Shown: piece after piece, positions 27,027-34,270 of the stretch | Layout: every line of letters begins with the position of its first letter | How positions within the stretch are numbered: position 1 is the stretch's first letter | Virus record (IMG/VR): IMGVR_UViG_3300000553_000044 | Coordinates: 1 to 57,837 of that record | Strand: one strand, 5' to 3' | Length of the DNA: 57,837 bases | Origin: a virus | Position numbers and translations under genes: made by a program | Notes under the pieces: model-generated | The model's database searches: none | Seen by the model: only the letters and a program-made list of their open reading frames with translations | What the model was told of the DNA's origin: nothing

Positions 27027-27084
27027 GCGCCGACTACGTTCATTGCGCCGACTTTACGGTCTGCTCTGTTCGATACGGTCTGCT
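27027..27084. repeat. Two interleaved pairs of short direct repeats
   Basis: In the 111-base gap between scaffold and the 76-aa gene, GCGCCGACT occurs at 27027-27035 and 27045-27053 (18-base period) and TACGGTCTGCT at 27055-27065 and 27074-27084 (19-base period). ACTAAC at about 27106 and GTTAGC near 27122 form a nearby inverted pair related to the phage-wide motif. It may be a regulatory region for scaffold and capsid. No convincing -10/-35 pair is seen. Confidence 0.45.
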
Positions 27085-27122
27085 ACTTTGTTAACTTCAA
27101 AAATGACTAACTTTCTTTACAG

Positions 27123-27353
27123 TTAGCGCTTTAATTTGGCAATTAATGCATCTGCACCTTCAACTTTTTGGAGAATTTCTCCTAAAGCTACGACCCTGCC
27201 TTGTAGCCGATAAATTTGTTCTACATCTATTACTTTTATTAACAACTCCAAAGCCGCTTGACGCTCAGCTTTTAAATATTCCAAAAGCGGTGTAAATTCT
27301 GTTGCTCTTAAGTTGCCAAAACAACGTGCTACTCTTTCATCAAACTGTGCCAA
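27123..27353 (-). CDS. Small hypothetical head-region protein
   Basis: A 76-residue helical protein (LLEYLKAERQAALELLIKVIDVEQIYRLQG and LGEILQKVEGADALIAKLK). The length, the all-helical pattern and its place between portal and scaffold fit small packaging- or portal-associated proteins of podophages. Its ATG directly follows the stop of the 60-aa gene. No catalytic motif. Family not named. Confidence 0.7.
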   Translation of the reverse strand: MAQFDERVARCFGNLRATEFTPLLEYLKAERQAALELLIKVIDVEQIYRLQGRVVALGEILQKVEGADALIAKLKR

Positions 27354-27536
27354 TTACTTGCACAAGCCTGTAGTTTTTGCAGATTCAACAGCAATTTCTT
27401 TACCACTACGCTTGAGTTCACCAAATACTTTTGAACCACCACCGTTAGTGCTGCCTTTACACATACCATCAGTTTTTGCTGTTTCTACGGCAATTTCTTT
27501 ACCGCCACGCTTTAAAGTACTAAAAATCTCAGCCAT
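27354..27536 (-). CDS. 60-aa protein made of two tandem repeats
   Basis: Two copies of a unit of about 27 residues, pattern F-[SG]-x-L-K-R-[GS]-G-K-E-I-A-V-E-[TS]-A-K-T-x-G-[ML]-C-K, joined by a Gly-rich linker (GSTNGGGS). Both end in Gly-x-Cys-Lys. AAAGGAG precedes the ATG. A duplicated, basic, single-cysteine module in the head region suggests a minor virion or DNA-binding protein. No known family is recognised. Confidence 0.7.
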   Translation of the reverse strand: MAEIFSTLKRGGKEIAVETAKTDGMCKGSTNGGGSKVFGELKRSGKEIAVESAKTTGLCK

Positions 27537-27546
27537 TTTGGGCTCC

Positions 27547-27605
27547 TTTATATAGGGTACATACTAACATAATTACTTTTTAACACTCTGTTAGTAACTT
27601 GTCAA
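27547..27605 (-). promoter_or_regulatory. Promoter/operator region between portal and scaffold genes
   Basis: On the minus strand TTGACA (27600-27605) includes the TGA stop of the portal gene. One base later GTTACTAAC (27590-27598) occupies the spacer, and 17 bases after the -35 comes TAAAAA. A second motif, GTTAGTATG (27560-27568), lies further downstream, followed by TATAAA (27547-27552) close to the ribosome site. This matches the layout ahead of the portal gene. The promoter is inferred; the -10 is weak. Confidence 0.5.
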
Positions 27606-29746
27606 CCGTTAGGTCTTTGTTGAAAATTATTTGTTACAGGTGCTCCATTTTGCAATTGCTGTCCTGGACCTGGTGGTGCAGTTGGCGAACCTCCTGCTTG
27701 TGCTTGTCCAGTCTTTTGTTGCATAGCTATCTGAGCTTCTTGTTGTTGCTGTGCTGCTTGAGCTTCTTGCGCTGCTGCCCATCTCTGCTTAAGTACTGCT
27801 AAAGGCGGAACAATATCGTCCTCATTAAGGTCAAGAGTCTTAGCTGCTTCACGCATTAATACTGCAATACCTTCTTTACCAACAATATCTTGGGCGATTG
27901 GGTTAGACAACGCAAGTTGTAAGAACTGACCTTGTTTCTGTGCAGCACTTTCTTTCTCAATTAGAGACTCTGCTCCACGAGCAACAACACTAATATCACC
28001 TTTAAGATCCGTGTCATCTGAATAACGCATGTTGTAGTAATACAAGCGATCAATTACAGGCTCAATAACTTTTTCATCAATGTTCGAGATAACCTGTTTA
28101 ATAGCTTTACCTGCATTGCTCATCAACATCGACATACCTGAAGCTGTGCGCCCTGCACCGCCTGTAGGACTATCCCCAGTCATGTAGCGTGGGATACCTG
28201 TGTATTCATCTGCGAGTGTTGCAAACTTTTCATATACCGCCATGAGCTCTGGTGCTTGTGAGCTTGGTTGGAAAAAGTCGATGGGTTTGCCTCCACCATT
28301 CATTGGGTCGGAGGTGACTTGCCAAATTTTCCAAGGGAAAATCTGAGTGATGTTTTCACCAGGAGGAAGTCGATCAATGTTGTATACAACCTGCGGCCCT
28401 GAAGCTAACCCCATGTTATTAACTAGGGAGCGAGCTGCGGCGTTACAAACGTCTTGGGTATCTCGGCATAGATCTGCTACAGAATTGCCCCAAAAGGCCC
28501 CTGGAACCTCTTCATATGACGCTTTGAAGTAGGGCTTGCGTCCTAATGGATCTGGGTTGATAACCGCTTTGATAATCCAACGACCAATAAGCCAAGCTTC
28601 AATCGGATACTCTGCTAATTCATCTGGCACTTCATCTTCAGTCATGCCCCATTCACGGAGTAACTTACCTTGGATATTTCCCCAGTACTGAAGCGCATCA
28701 ATGAGCTCTGATGGGTTTGTAGCCGTACCAATAGTCGATTTACCTTCAGCAGCTGCTTTAGATACGTCAACATAGATCCAGTCACGCAATCCACCTTTTC
28801 CGTATTCATTCAGCACTTGTCTAATAGCTAAATTGCTATAGCCTTCTACATCAAGAAGCGCAACTAAGTCAGCACGTTGGAGTTTATGACGTTCAATTAA
28901 ATAGCCATCGTTAATATTTGAAGCATCGGGTGCTGGGTACATATTAAATGGGTCAACACGCTCCCACTCTAGACAATAGGTATCTTGTAGGTCTAAAGCA
29001 TAGTGACCACTTTTGTCAGGAATCCAATGCATCTTAGGTTTCTTGCGTACTACAGGTCCCTTCATAACTGCTGATGGGAAAGTAACGATATCGTCTAAGA
29101 AGTCTGCAAATGATTGAACCCAGTTACCTTCAATGAGCTGTTGCTGCATTTTCTTTTCCATACGCTCGCAATCTTGGATTGCAATATCTCGTATGTGGCT
29201 ATTAGCCTCGTCTTTTAGATCAAGGAGCATTTGACGTACTTCTTGTTGGCTAGGGTTTTGCCCTTGCATCAATGTTTGTTGGATCTGGATCTGGGCTTTC
29301 TGCATCAACTCTTGCAGCATATCTGGGGGCATATCTGGAACTGGCCCAGGCTGAATTGTCCAAGGTTTATCGCCAGAAGTAGTTACCAATACATCACGAA
29401 GCCAGCTAGATGCCGCACGGCATTTATTGCTGGTAAGCATCATGTAGATTGTTGTACTACCCTGCTGAGTTAATTGCGCCAGCTTATCTGGTTCATACTG
29501 ACCCCGACGTTGTCTAACGGATTTGAGCATCTTTTGCTCTGCTGTCGACTCTTTAGCAGTCCTAGCGGAAGTCCATAGTTCTTTTATATGGCCTACTAAA
29601 CGCTGTACTACAGGCTCGTTATTAGCTGCAAGTGCGGCAGCTTTTTCTTCTTCAAGCATGTGTTTTATGGACTTAATAGGCACGATACCGCCTACCGAGG
29701 TGACACCAGGTGCATTTGCGCCAGTAATATTTAGTGCTTTCTGCAT
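27602..29746 (-). CDS. Portal protein
   Basis: A 714-residue protein. Length and landmarks fit the large portals of short-tailed phages: SIKHMLEEEKAAALAANNEPVV at the N-terminus, WVQSFADFLDDIVTFPSAVMKGPVV, WERVDPFNMYPAPDASNINDG, then GNSVADLCRDTQDVCNAAARSL and a long helical region with TGIPRYMTGDSPTGGAGRTASGMSM. The C-terminus is Gln/Ala/Gly/Pro-rich (from about residue 650), consistent with a barrel or flexible tail. It lies right after the large terminase. It forms the dodecameric DNA channel. Confidence 0.92.
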   Translation of the reverse strand: MQKALNITGANAPGVTSVGGIVPIKSIKHMLEEEKAAALAANNEPVVQRLVGHIKELWTSARTAKESTAEQKMLKSVRQRRGQYEPDKLAQLTQQGSTTIYMMLTSNKCRAASSWLRDVLVTTSGDKPWTIQPGPVPDMPPDMLQELMQKAQIQIQQTLMQGQNPSQQEVRQMLLDLKDEANSHIRDIAIQDCERMEKKMQQQLIEGNWVQSFADFLDDIVTFPSAVMKGPVVRKKPKMHWIPDKSGHYALDLQDTYCLEWERVDPFNMYPAPDASNINDGYLIERHKLQRADLVALLDVEGYSNLAIRQVLNEYGKGGLRDWIYVDVSKAAAEGKSTIGTATNPSELIDALQYWGNIQGKLLREWGMTEDEVPDELAEYPIEAWLIGRWIIKAVINPDPLGRKPYFKASYEEVPGAFWGNSVADLCRDTQDVCNAAARSLVNNMGLASGPQVVYNIDRLPPGENITQIFPWKIWQVTSDPMNGGGKPIDFFQPSSQAPELMAVYEKFATLADEYTGIPRYMTGDSPTGGAGRTASGMSMLMSNAGKAIKQVISNIDEKVIEPVIDRLYYYNMRYSDDTDLKGDISVVARGAESLIEKESAAQKQGQFLQLALSNPIAQDIVGKEGIAVLMREAAKTLDLNEDDIVPPLAVLKQRWAAAQEAQAAQQQQEAQIAMQQKTGQAQAGGSPTAPPGPGQQLQNGAPVTNNFQQRPNG

Positions 29747-29773
29747 AGTGGTTATCTTAGCCTAATAATTTCG

Positions 29774-29802
29774 AATATACCTCTTACATACTAACACGTC
29801 AA
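29774..29802 (-). promoter_or_regulatory. Promoter ahead of the portal gene with motif in the spacer
   Basis: On the minus strand TTGACG (29797-29802) is followed by exactly 17 bases and TATATT (29774-29779), a good sigma-70 arrangement. The TGA of the -35 is the stop codon of the large terminase. GTTAGTATG (29787-29795) starts one base after the -35 and fills positions 2-10 of the spacer. This is where a repressor or spacer-binding activator would act. Regulation through the motif is inferred. Confidence 0.6.
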
Positions 29803-31199
29803 GCCCAAATGAAAGCACTCTTCTGGATTTCTTTAGCTTTAGTTACTAACGTATCCCCACTAAGGTTGCCATCCGCATGAAGGCATGCATACTGAAAAGC
29901 ATCAGCAATATGAGAATAGGAGTTCTTTTCCGGTTTTTCATCCGTTTCCCCGTTCGATTTAATCTTGTAGCGATACCCGCCTCGTAGTGCATTAATTAAT
30001 TCTCGGCAGCTAGGATCAATTAGCAACGCTGGTTTGCCATCTACAGAACGTGTTAACAGCTTATCGACTGCACTAATACGTGCCACAATGCTGTTGGTTT
30101 TAGCGGGGATAACTCTAAAGCCTTCTTGTTTTAGGATATCGAATACGCTGCGCTCATCTGTCTGAGCTCTCTGGCTACCTGCAGGGTCGCCAATCACAAT
30201 CATATTCATGCCTGGGAACTTGTTGGTTAATAATGGCTTTAATTTCTCACGCACAAAACGTAAAGTACCCATACCTTCTGAAGTTAAACAAGAATAGGTA
30301 AGAAATCTTCCCATTGGGTCTACTTGGCTAATGGTGCAAGCTGGTGTTAATCCAAAGTCCATACCTAAAATTAATGGATATGTAGAAGCTTTAATGTAAT
30401 TTAATGGGCCTTTTGCTACATGGCTATCGCTATTAAATGCACGGAATACTGGTTGGCCGCTTAGGGATTTACCAAACTTCGCATTGATATATACGTCTAC
30501 CCAGTCTTCAGTTTTGCCTTCTGCTAAGTTAGCGTAGTAATCATCAGGTAAAAAGTCTACCCAGTCTGCTTCAGCACTTAAGCCTGATGGCTGGAAAAAG
30601 ATCTCGGCATTTTTTGGTGGCTCAGATAAATACTTTTCCCACCAGGTGTCCATGTCGGGAGGGTTTGTTGCTCCCCAGATATGAGCATTGGATAGACCAT
30701 CATCAGTGACACAACCCACAGTGTTATCAAGCTTAGACGGATAGCGACCCAAACGGCCTTGAAGTGCATTGAAGATGTCTGGGGAGATCTCTCGAAATTC
30801 ATCCAAGATGCCAAAAGATGCTTGTAGAGATAAAAGCCGACGAGTATCGTTAGCATCGTCCAAACCACGAAACAACACATCACATTCGACATCGCCAAAC
30901 CTCATAGAAAAAGTGTAATTAGTCTTTGCATAGGCTCCAGCTTCACCATCGGGATACCAGCGCAAGAAGTCGGGAATACTTGTATCTCGTAACTGCTCTT
31001 TCGTATTACGTACCCAGATCGCTCTTGACCTGCGGATACCATCTTTACAAGGTGCCATACGGCTAGCGTGGTACGCAATCTTAATAATAGATGCCGTGGT
31101 CTTGGTACTACCAACTGGCCCAACGATTAAAGATACAAAGCTCTCTGAGGTAAGGTATGGCTCAACTGACTTAGGCGGAGTATACGTAAGTGCACTCAT
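29799..31199 (-). CDS. terL: Terminase large subunit
   Basis: A 466-residue protein. The ATPase Walker A is GPVGSTKT (residues 27-34); Walker B is LDEF near 131-137. The RNase H-like nuclease shows its acidic triad in GMDFG (near 280), IGDPAG (near 335) and HIADAFQYA (near 431). Length is usual for podophage-type terminases. It starts nine bases after the small subunit stop, with no clear ribosome site, so coupling is likely. It powers DNA packaging through the portal and cuts genome ends. Packaging type (cos, pac, or direct terminal repeats) cannot be told. Confidence 0.95.
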   Translation of the reverse strand: MSALTYTPPKSVEPYLTSESFVSLIVGPVGSTKTTASIIKIAYHASRMAPCKDGIRRSRAIWVRNTKEQLRDTSIPDFLRWYPDGEAGAYAKTNYTFSMRFGDVECDVLFRGLDDANDTRRLLSLQASFGILDEFREISPDIFNALQGRLGRYPSKLDNTVGCVTDDGLSNAHIWGATNPPDMDTWWEKYLSEPPKNAEIFFQPSGLSAEADWVDFLPDDYYANLAEGKTEDWVDVYINAKFGKSLSGQPVFRAFNSDSHVAKGPLNYIKASTYPLILGMDFGLTPACTISQVDPMGRFLTYSCLTSEGMGTLRFVREKLKPLLTNKFPGMNMIVIGDPAGSQRAQTDERSVFDILKQEGFRVIPAKTNSIVARISAVDKLLTRSVDGKPALLIDPSCRELINALRGGYRYKIKSNGETDEKPEKNSYSHIADAFQYACLHADGNLSGDTLVTKAKEIQKSAFIWA

Positions 31200-31208
31200 A
31201 GGTAAGTA

Positions 31209-31754
31209 TTATTCATCAGCAACCTTTTTCTTTTTTGCTTTAGGTTTAACTTCTTCGATCATCTTTACGTCATCGACATGTTTTGCCAGTGTGTCGATTG
31301 TTTGCGATTTTTTCGACAAATCGCCATGAGTGCCTAAGTTAATCGTTACTGAAAAGCCCTGCCCTGCTACATTCGCTTGTACTTGGGGCTTAGGTTCCAT
31401 ATCTCCAAGCTTTGCTCCGAACTTCAATACTTCCAGCTTTTGCATCAGTGTCGAGTCATTACTTTTGGCTATGCGATAAACATCGTCATAGAGGTCCTCA
31501 GTGAGTGCTCTGACCTTCGTACGGAATGTGTAACCCGATGCCTCGAACTCTGCTCTTTGCTTCGCTACAGCGTCTAAAAATGGCTTCCATGTGGATAGCT
31601 GCTCCCACTTCGGCCCTTCAAACCCATAACGTGATGCTATTTCTTTAGGCTCCTCCATCCCCGTGGCCATTGCAAGCACCATTTCTGCGGGGATATCGAG
31701 CGGCACTGCCAGTCTTTGAGGCAGGTACTCTACTTCGTCTTCACTTCTTGACAT
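31209..31754 (-). CDS. terS: Terminase small subunit-like protein
   Basis: Read from the ATG at 31754 (181 residues); the longer frame begins with TTG. The N-terminal half has an HTH-like pattern (VLAMATGMEEPKEIASRYGFEGPKWEQL), then a helical part (LTEDLYDDVYRIAKSNDSTLMQKLEVLKFGAKLGDM), a beta-like GFSVTINLG, and a very basic C-terminus (KPKAKKKK). This is the domain order of DNA-recognising small terminases, and it is next to the large subunit. Sequence similarity among small subunits is low, so the call leans on position. Confidence 0.8.
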   Translation of the reverse strand: MSRSEDEVEYLPQRLAVPLDIPAEMVLAMATGMEEPKEIASRYGFEGPKWEQLSTWKPFLDAVAKQRAEFEASGYTFRTKVRALTEDLYDDVYRIAKSNDSTLMQKLEVLKFGAKLGDMEPKPQVQANVAGQGFSVTINLGTHGDLSKKSQTIDTLAKHVDDVKMIEEVKPKAKKKKVADE

Positions 31755-31890
31755 CAAGATCTAAGCTCTTAGTCAGCATTTGACGAATCACTTCACTAAT
31801 GGTCATTTGCTTAGCCATAGCTTGGTGTTGTAACCCTTCCCAAATGCGATCTGGCAAAAAGAAATTATGCCGTTTCATTGGAGTACTCAT
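31741..31890 (-). CDS. Ribbon-helix-helix DNA-binding protein (49 aa)
   Basis: A short frame of 49 codons. It reads MSTPMKRHNFFLPDRIWEGL at the N-terminus, then helices AMAKQMTISEVIRQML and a final TKSLDLDVKK. The KRHNFFLP strand followed by two helices with T-[IV]-S-E-[VL]-I-R is the Arc/MetJ/CopG ribbon-helix-helix pattern at its usual length. Its ATG overlaps the preceding TAA (TAATG) and its stop overlaps the small-terminase start by 14 bases, which argues for a real coupled gene. RHH dimers bind short repeated half-sites, so it is a good candidate reader of the CATACTAAC motif. Confidence 0.8.
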   Translation of the reverse strand: MSTPMKRHNFFLPDRIWEGLQHQAMAKQMTISEVIRQMLTKSLDLDVKK

Positions 31891-32081
31891 TACTCGGCTA
31901 CTACTTCTACTGGAGCAGCTTCTGCAGCAGCTTTTTCTGCAGCTTGTTGCGCTTCCAATTGTGGGGTTACTTGTGCACGGATCTTGTTTACCAATGCTTC
32001 AACTTGGCCCATAGGTTGGGTAGCTAATGCATTAACAACGCCTTGTACTTCTGCGATATCGAGGTCTAATTTCAAAGCCAT
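31890..32081 (-). CDS. Small hypothetical protein, Ala/Glu-rich tail
   Basis: A 63-residue protein. Residues 1-42 form a helical domain (LDLDIAEVQGVVNALATQPM, then QVEALVNKIRAQ) and the remainder is Ala/Glu/Gln-rich. AAGGAAAACAC precedes the ATG. Similar short proteins occur beside terminase genes in many podophages, where their role is unknown. Confidence 0.7.
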   Translation of the reverse strand: MALKLDLDIAEVQGVVNALATQPMGQVEALVNKIRAQVTPQLEAQQAAEKAAAEAAPVEVVAE

Positions 32082-32090
32082 GTGTTTTCC

Positions 32091-32264
32091 TTATTTACGT
32101 TTTGTGGTTTTTACTGCGGGTTTCTTTACAACTGCTTTTTTCACTGCAGGTTTGCGTTTAACTTCAACCTTTGGTGTAGCAGGTGCTGGGGCTAATGCTG
32201 GAATAGAAGGCTTAACTACGCCTACAGGAGTTGCTTTAAAAAGCCCTACAAGTTTCTTTAGCAT
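32091..32264 (-). CDS. Basic Lys/Ala/Pro-rich 57-aa protein
   Basis: A short frame from ATG 32264 to TAA 32091. It starts MLKKLVGLFKATPVG and continues with Pro/Ala-rich, then Lys/Val/Pro-rich sequence (KPAVKKAVVKKPAVK) resembling histone H1-like tails. Its ATG lies inside the end of the upstream gene (7-base overlap), with CTAAAGGC as ribosome site. Possibly a DNA-condensing or nucleoid-binding phage protein. No family is recognised beyond composition. Confidence 0.6.
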   Translation of the reverse strand: MLKKLVGLFKATPVGVVKPSIPALAPAPATPKVEVKRKPAVKKAVVKKPAVKTTKRK

Positions 32265-32413
32265 TTTTTGCCTTTAGGAGCTGGGAACTTAGGGCTTTTC
32301 TCGCCTTCAGCTTTCTCACCCTTTAAATAAGCCTTTTTGCCTACTTTTAACTCTGTTTTTTCTTCTTTTTTGCTCTCTTTACCAGCAAAAATCTTCTTCA
32401 AATTCACAGCCAT
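32258..32413 (-). CDS. Small Lys-rich hypothetical protein (51 aa)
   Basis: Read from the ATG at 32413, which has AAAGGAG seven bases upstream, rather than 32452, which would start inside the regulatory motif. The protein (MAVNLKKIFAGKESKKEEKT onwards) is Lys/Glu/Gly-rich with a Pro-Ala-Pro-Lys C-terminus ending in Lys-Lys-Cys. It is first of a run of small genes leading to the terminases. Function unknown. Confidence 0.65.
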   Translation of the reverse strand: MAVNLKKIFAGKESKKEEKTELKVGKKAYLKGEKAEGEKSPKFPAPKGKKC

Positions 32414-32441
32414 GTTAGCTCCTTTGTGTGTTGATTCGACA

Positions 32442-32470
32442 CATGTTAGCATGTTTTACAACAGAATCAA
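32442..32470 (-). promoter_or_regulatory. Motif-bearing promoter candidate downstream of the HNH gene
   Basis: On the minus strand TTGATT (32465-32470) contains the TGA stop of the HNH gene. After 16 bases comes TAACAT, which overlaps a CATGCTAAC motif (complement of 32445-32453). It lies ahead of the 51-aa gene. The motif position differs from the other promoters, covering the -10 rather than the spacer start. Promoter strength is doubtful. Confidence 0.4.
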
Positions 32471-32844
32471 GGGCTTTTTTTACGTTTCTTCGCTTTTTTG
32501 AGCTCCATACGCTCATCGTAGTGGTGTATTCGGTGGCAATTTGCACAAAGTACTACACATTTCTTGATCTCTTCATATGCTTTTGTAAACATCCCACTAC
32601 TTATCAACATATGAACGTTGTACTCTTTTTCTTGGGGGTTAACATGATGAAAATCCAAGGTGGCTGGGTGGCATTGTTTACATTTCCAGCAGTGTAGTCC
32701 GGTTTTGAACTCCGCCCATTTCGCTCGTCCTGCCTTTTTAGTCGCTGCTGTCTTAAGCTTTATGCGCTCTTTGTTTGCTTCGTAATGCTCTGCTGATTTT
32801 ATCTTTAGGTAGCTCTTACGTTTTTCTGGATCTTTATACGGCAT
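32467..32844 (-). CDS. HNH endonuclease with Cys4 zinc site
   Basis: Read from the ATG at 32844 (125 residues), which overlaps the stop of the GNAT gene (TAATG). It opens MPYKDPEKRKSYLKIKSAEH, a common N-terminus of phage HNH proteins. The nuclease core is CWKCKQCHPATLDFHHVNP ... CVVLCANCHRIHH: two Cys pairs for structural zinc, the D-F-H-H metal-finger motif, and the final His. It probably nicks or cuts DNA. Closeness to terminase genes allows a packaging role, known for some HNH-terminase pairs; homing is the alternative. Confidence 0.88.
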   Translation of the reverse strand: MPYKDPEKRKSYLKIKSAEHYEANKERIKLKTAATKKAGRAKWAEFKTGLHCWKCKQCHPATLDFHHVNPQEKEYNVHMLISSGMFTKAYEEIKKCVVLCANCHRIHHYDERMELKKAKKRKKSP

Positions 32845-33269
32845 TAGAGCTTTTTGATCCAGTAACACGACTCTTTATATGCCCAGGGGCTTCTAGGGTC
32901 ATACATTTTCATGCCGCATGAAATCAAGCTATTTGCGCTTGCGGGGTTATCTCGTGTATCAGTTACTACGTGAGTAAAGTCCAACTTCTTTGCATACTGC
33001 ATTCTTGCTTTAATAAGTTTCTTTTGTACTCCATGTCCTTGGCAGACTCTTAATACTCCCGCTCGACAAAGATATCCGGTGCCATGCCACTGCGATGATT
33101 TAACTAATCCTGCAAACGCCACGGGCATGTCGTTGTAATACCCAATCCACCACCAACCTTCTGCTACGTCATACACGGTATCGCAAGGCAGACAGCTTTT
33201 CTGCAGCTTTTTTAGAGCTTGCGCTATTACGGGATTGAGTGGGTTCACTCGTTTGATAACGACTTGCAT
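32844..33269 (-). CDS. GNAT-family N-acetyltransferase
   Basis: A 141-residue protein. The acetyl-CoA loop is RVCQGHGVQKKLIKARMQYAKK (first residues RVCQGHGV, the [RQ]-x-x-G-x-[GA] motif), preceded by a beta-strand (LCRAGVLR) and followed by THVVTDTRDNPASANSLISCGM, the usual Asn-x-x-[SA]-x-x-x-[LM] motif. It is complete. It lies between the two HNH genes at the head of the leftward operon, so is expected early in it. Substrate unknown: small molecule or host protein. Confidence 0.88.
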   Translation of the reverse strand: MQVVIKRVNPLNPVIAQALKKLQKSCLPCDTVYDVAEGWWWIGYYNDMPVAFAGLVKSSQWHGTGYLCRAGVLRVCQGHGVQKKLIKARMQYAKKLDFTHVVTDTRDNPASANSLISCGMKMYDPRSPWAYKESCYWIKKL

Positions 33270-33394
33270 GCCGCTATGTTAGCTTGTTTCTATGCAGTTT
33301 GTTAGTAGTTACCCTAATATTTTTAGGTACGAATTACTCCGGTATGAAATCTTCCGGTTTTTTGGTAGTTTTGCGAACAACCTGTATGTCTACC

Positions 33395-33889
33395 CTACGC
33401 ATGCCAGTTATTACTCTTCTTAATATTTTCTTTAGCTGGGATAACTTGAAGGTTCCAGGGGACATGAAGGCCACAAACCGTTTTACCTCTTAAAGGCACT
33501 ATGTGGTCCACGTGGTACTCAACGCCAGTTGCCTGTTGTTCTTCTTTTGCCTTTCTATAAACTACTCTAATTTCTTTTTTATGCTGCTCTGTTAACCACG
33601 GTGGGGTTCGTTTTAGCTCTGCGCATTTACGGGTCTTTCTCTGCGCAGCCTGTTTGTCTGGGTTCTTTTCGATATATCTTCTCTTTGAGGCTGCCACTTT
33701 ATCTGGGTTAGCTCGTTTCCATTTGCGTTTTGTCTCTCTAATTTTGTCAGGGTTTAACACTTTATACTGCTTCGCTTTTAAAGCTTTACATTGCCTACAA
33801 TCAGATCTAAGCCCGTCTTTTGTGTCTTTTTGCTTAGAGAATTCTATAGTTAGTTTTGGTGTTTTACACCTAGAGCATGTTTTATACAT
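33395..33889 (-). CDS. HNH endonuclease, first leftward gene
   Basis: A 164-residue protein. The N-terminal zinc ribbon has CSRC and CRQC pairs (residues about 5-36). A Lys/Arg-rich linker of N-P-D-K repeats follows (NPDKIRETKRKWKRANPDK), then the HNH core VDHIVPLRGKTVCGLHVPWN, ending with the LQVIPAKENIKKSN segment. The ATG at 33889 lies within the first half of a 20-bp inverted repeat and has no ribosome site, so translation may be leaderless or repressed by whatever binds there. No later ATG precedes the zinc ribbon. Confidence 0.88.
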   Translation of the reverse strand: MYKTCSRCKTPKLTIEFSKQKDTKDGLRSDCRQCKALKAKQYKVLNPDKIRETKRKWKRANPDKVAASKRRYIEKNPDKQAAQRKTRKCAELKRTPPWLTEQHKKEIRVVYRKAKEEQQATGVEYHVDHIVPLRGKTVCGLHVPWNLQVIPAKENIKKSNNWHA

Positions 33890-33906
33890 ACTAACATGTT
33901 AGCATG
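33887..33906. promoter_or_regulatory. 20-bp inverted repeat of the motif over the HNH start codon
   Basis: CATACTAAC (33887-33895), the dinucleotide AT, then GTTAGCATG (33898-33906) form an inverted repeat with one mismatch. It is the most symmetrical copy of the phage-wide motif and shows it is a half-site. The HNH start codon is inside it, so bound protein should block expression of the leftward leading gene. Confidence 0.6.
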
Positions 33907-34042
33907 TGTTTGGTATTTTAAGGTGAGTATGCGTATATAGAACGTGTGTATGTACCTAAAAAATAGGAATCGCACTATTGCCAATACGTAAAGCCACCCC
34001 CCACGCATACCAGTCTAGCGCCACCCCCTGTACCCTCCTTAC

Positions 34043-34070
34043 TTGGCGGTCTCAGGGCTTAGTTTATACA
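34043..34070 (+). promoter_or_regulatory. Candidate early rightward promoter
   Basis: TTGGCG (34043-34048), a 16-base spacer and TATACA (34065-34070) match the sigma-70 consensus at four of six positions each. Transcription from here would run through the boxA-like leader into the 163-aa gene. A second pair, TTGGTA and TATATA with 18-base spacing near 33910-33940, is an alternative. Neither is strong by eye. Confidence 0.35.
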
Positions 34071-34165
34071 GGGTTGCATTATTTCTGTTAGCTAGTTTCA
34101 CTGCAACATCACACTAATGGTGCTGATCGGGCGGATGAGAAGTACCAAGCTATCGGATCTCAAAC

Positions 34166-34209
34166 CCTCCTCTTTAACAATTTGTAAACCCCCCTATGGC
34201 ACTAGGGGG
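34166..34209 (+). promoter_or_regulatory. nut-like element: boxA-type sequence followed by hairpin
   Basis: CTCTTTAACAA (34170-34180) equals the rrn-type boxA core bound by NusB-NusE (S10). Ten bases on, CCCCCTA (34190-34196) and TAGGGGG (34203-34209) form a perfect 7-bp stem with a 6-base loop. The order boxA, short spacer, hairpin is that of lambda nut sites. No U-tract follows, so it is not a simple terminator. It suggests host Nus-dependent processive antitermination of the early operon; no N-like protein was identified. Confidence 0.55.
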
Positions 34210-34270
34210 AGGCATGAAGATTCTTTACTAAGCTAGTTTTATATGCTCGGTTTAGACAAGGGATTTTCAA

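Noticed and set aside
30578-31123. Two minus-strand frames (106 and 73 aa) inside the terminase
   Set aside because: They are alternative phases of the terminase gene, which has all catalytic motifs.
31867-32277. 136-aa plus-strand frame opposite the small genes near the terminase
   Set aside because: Antisense to three minus-strand genes that have start overlaps and ribosome sites; Thr/Ala/Phe-rich composition is a reading-frame artefact.
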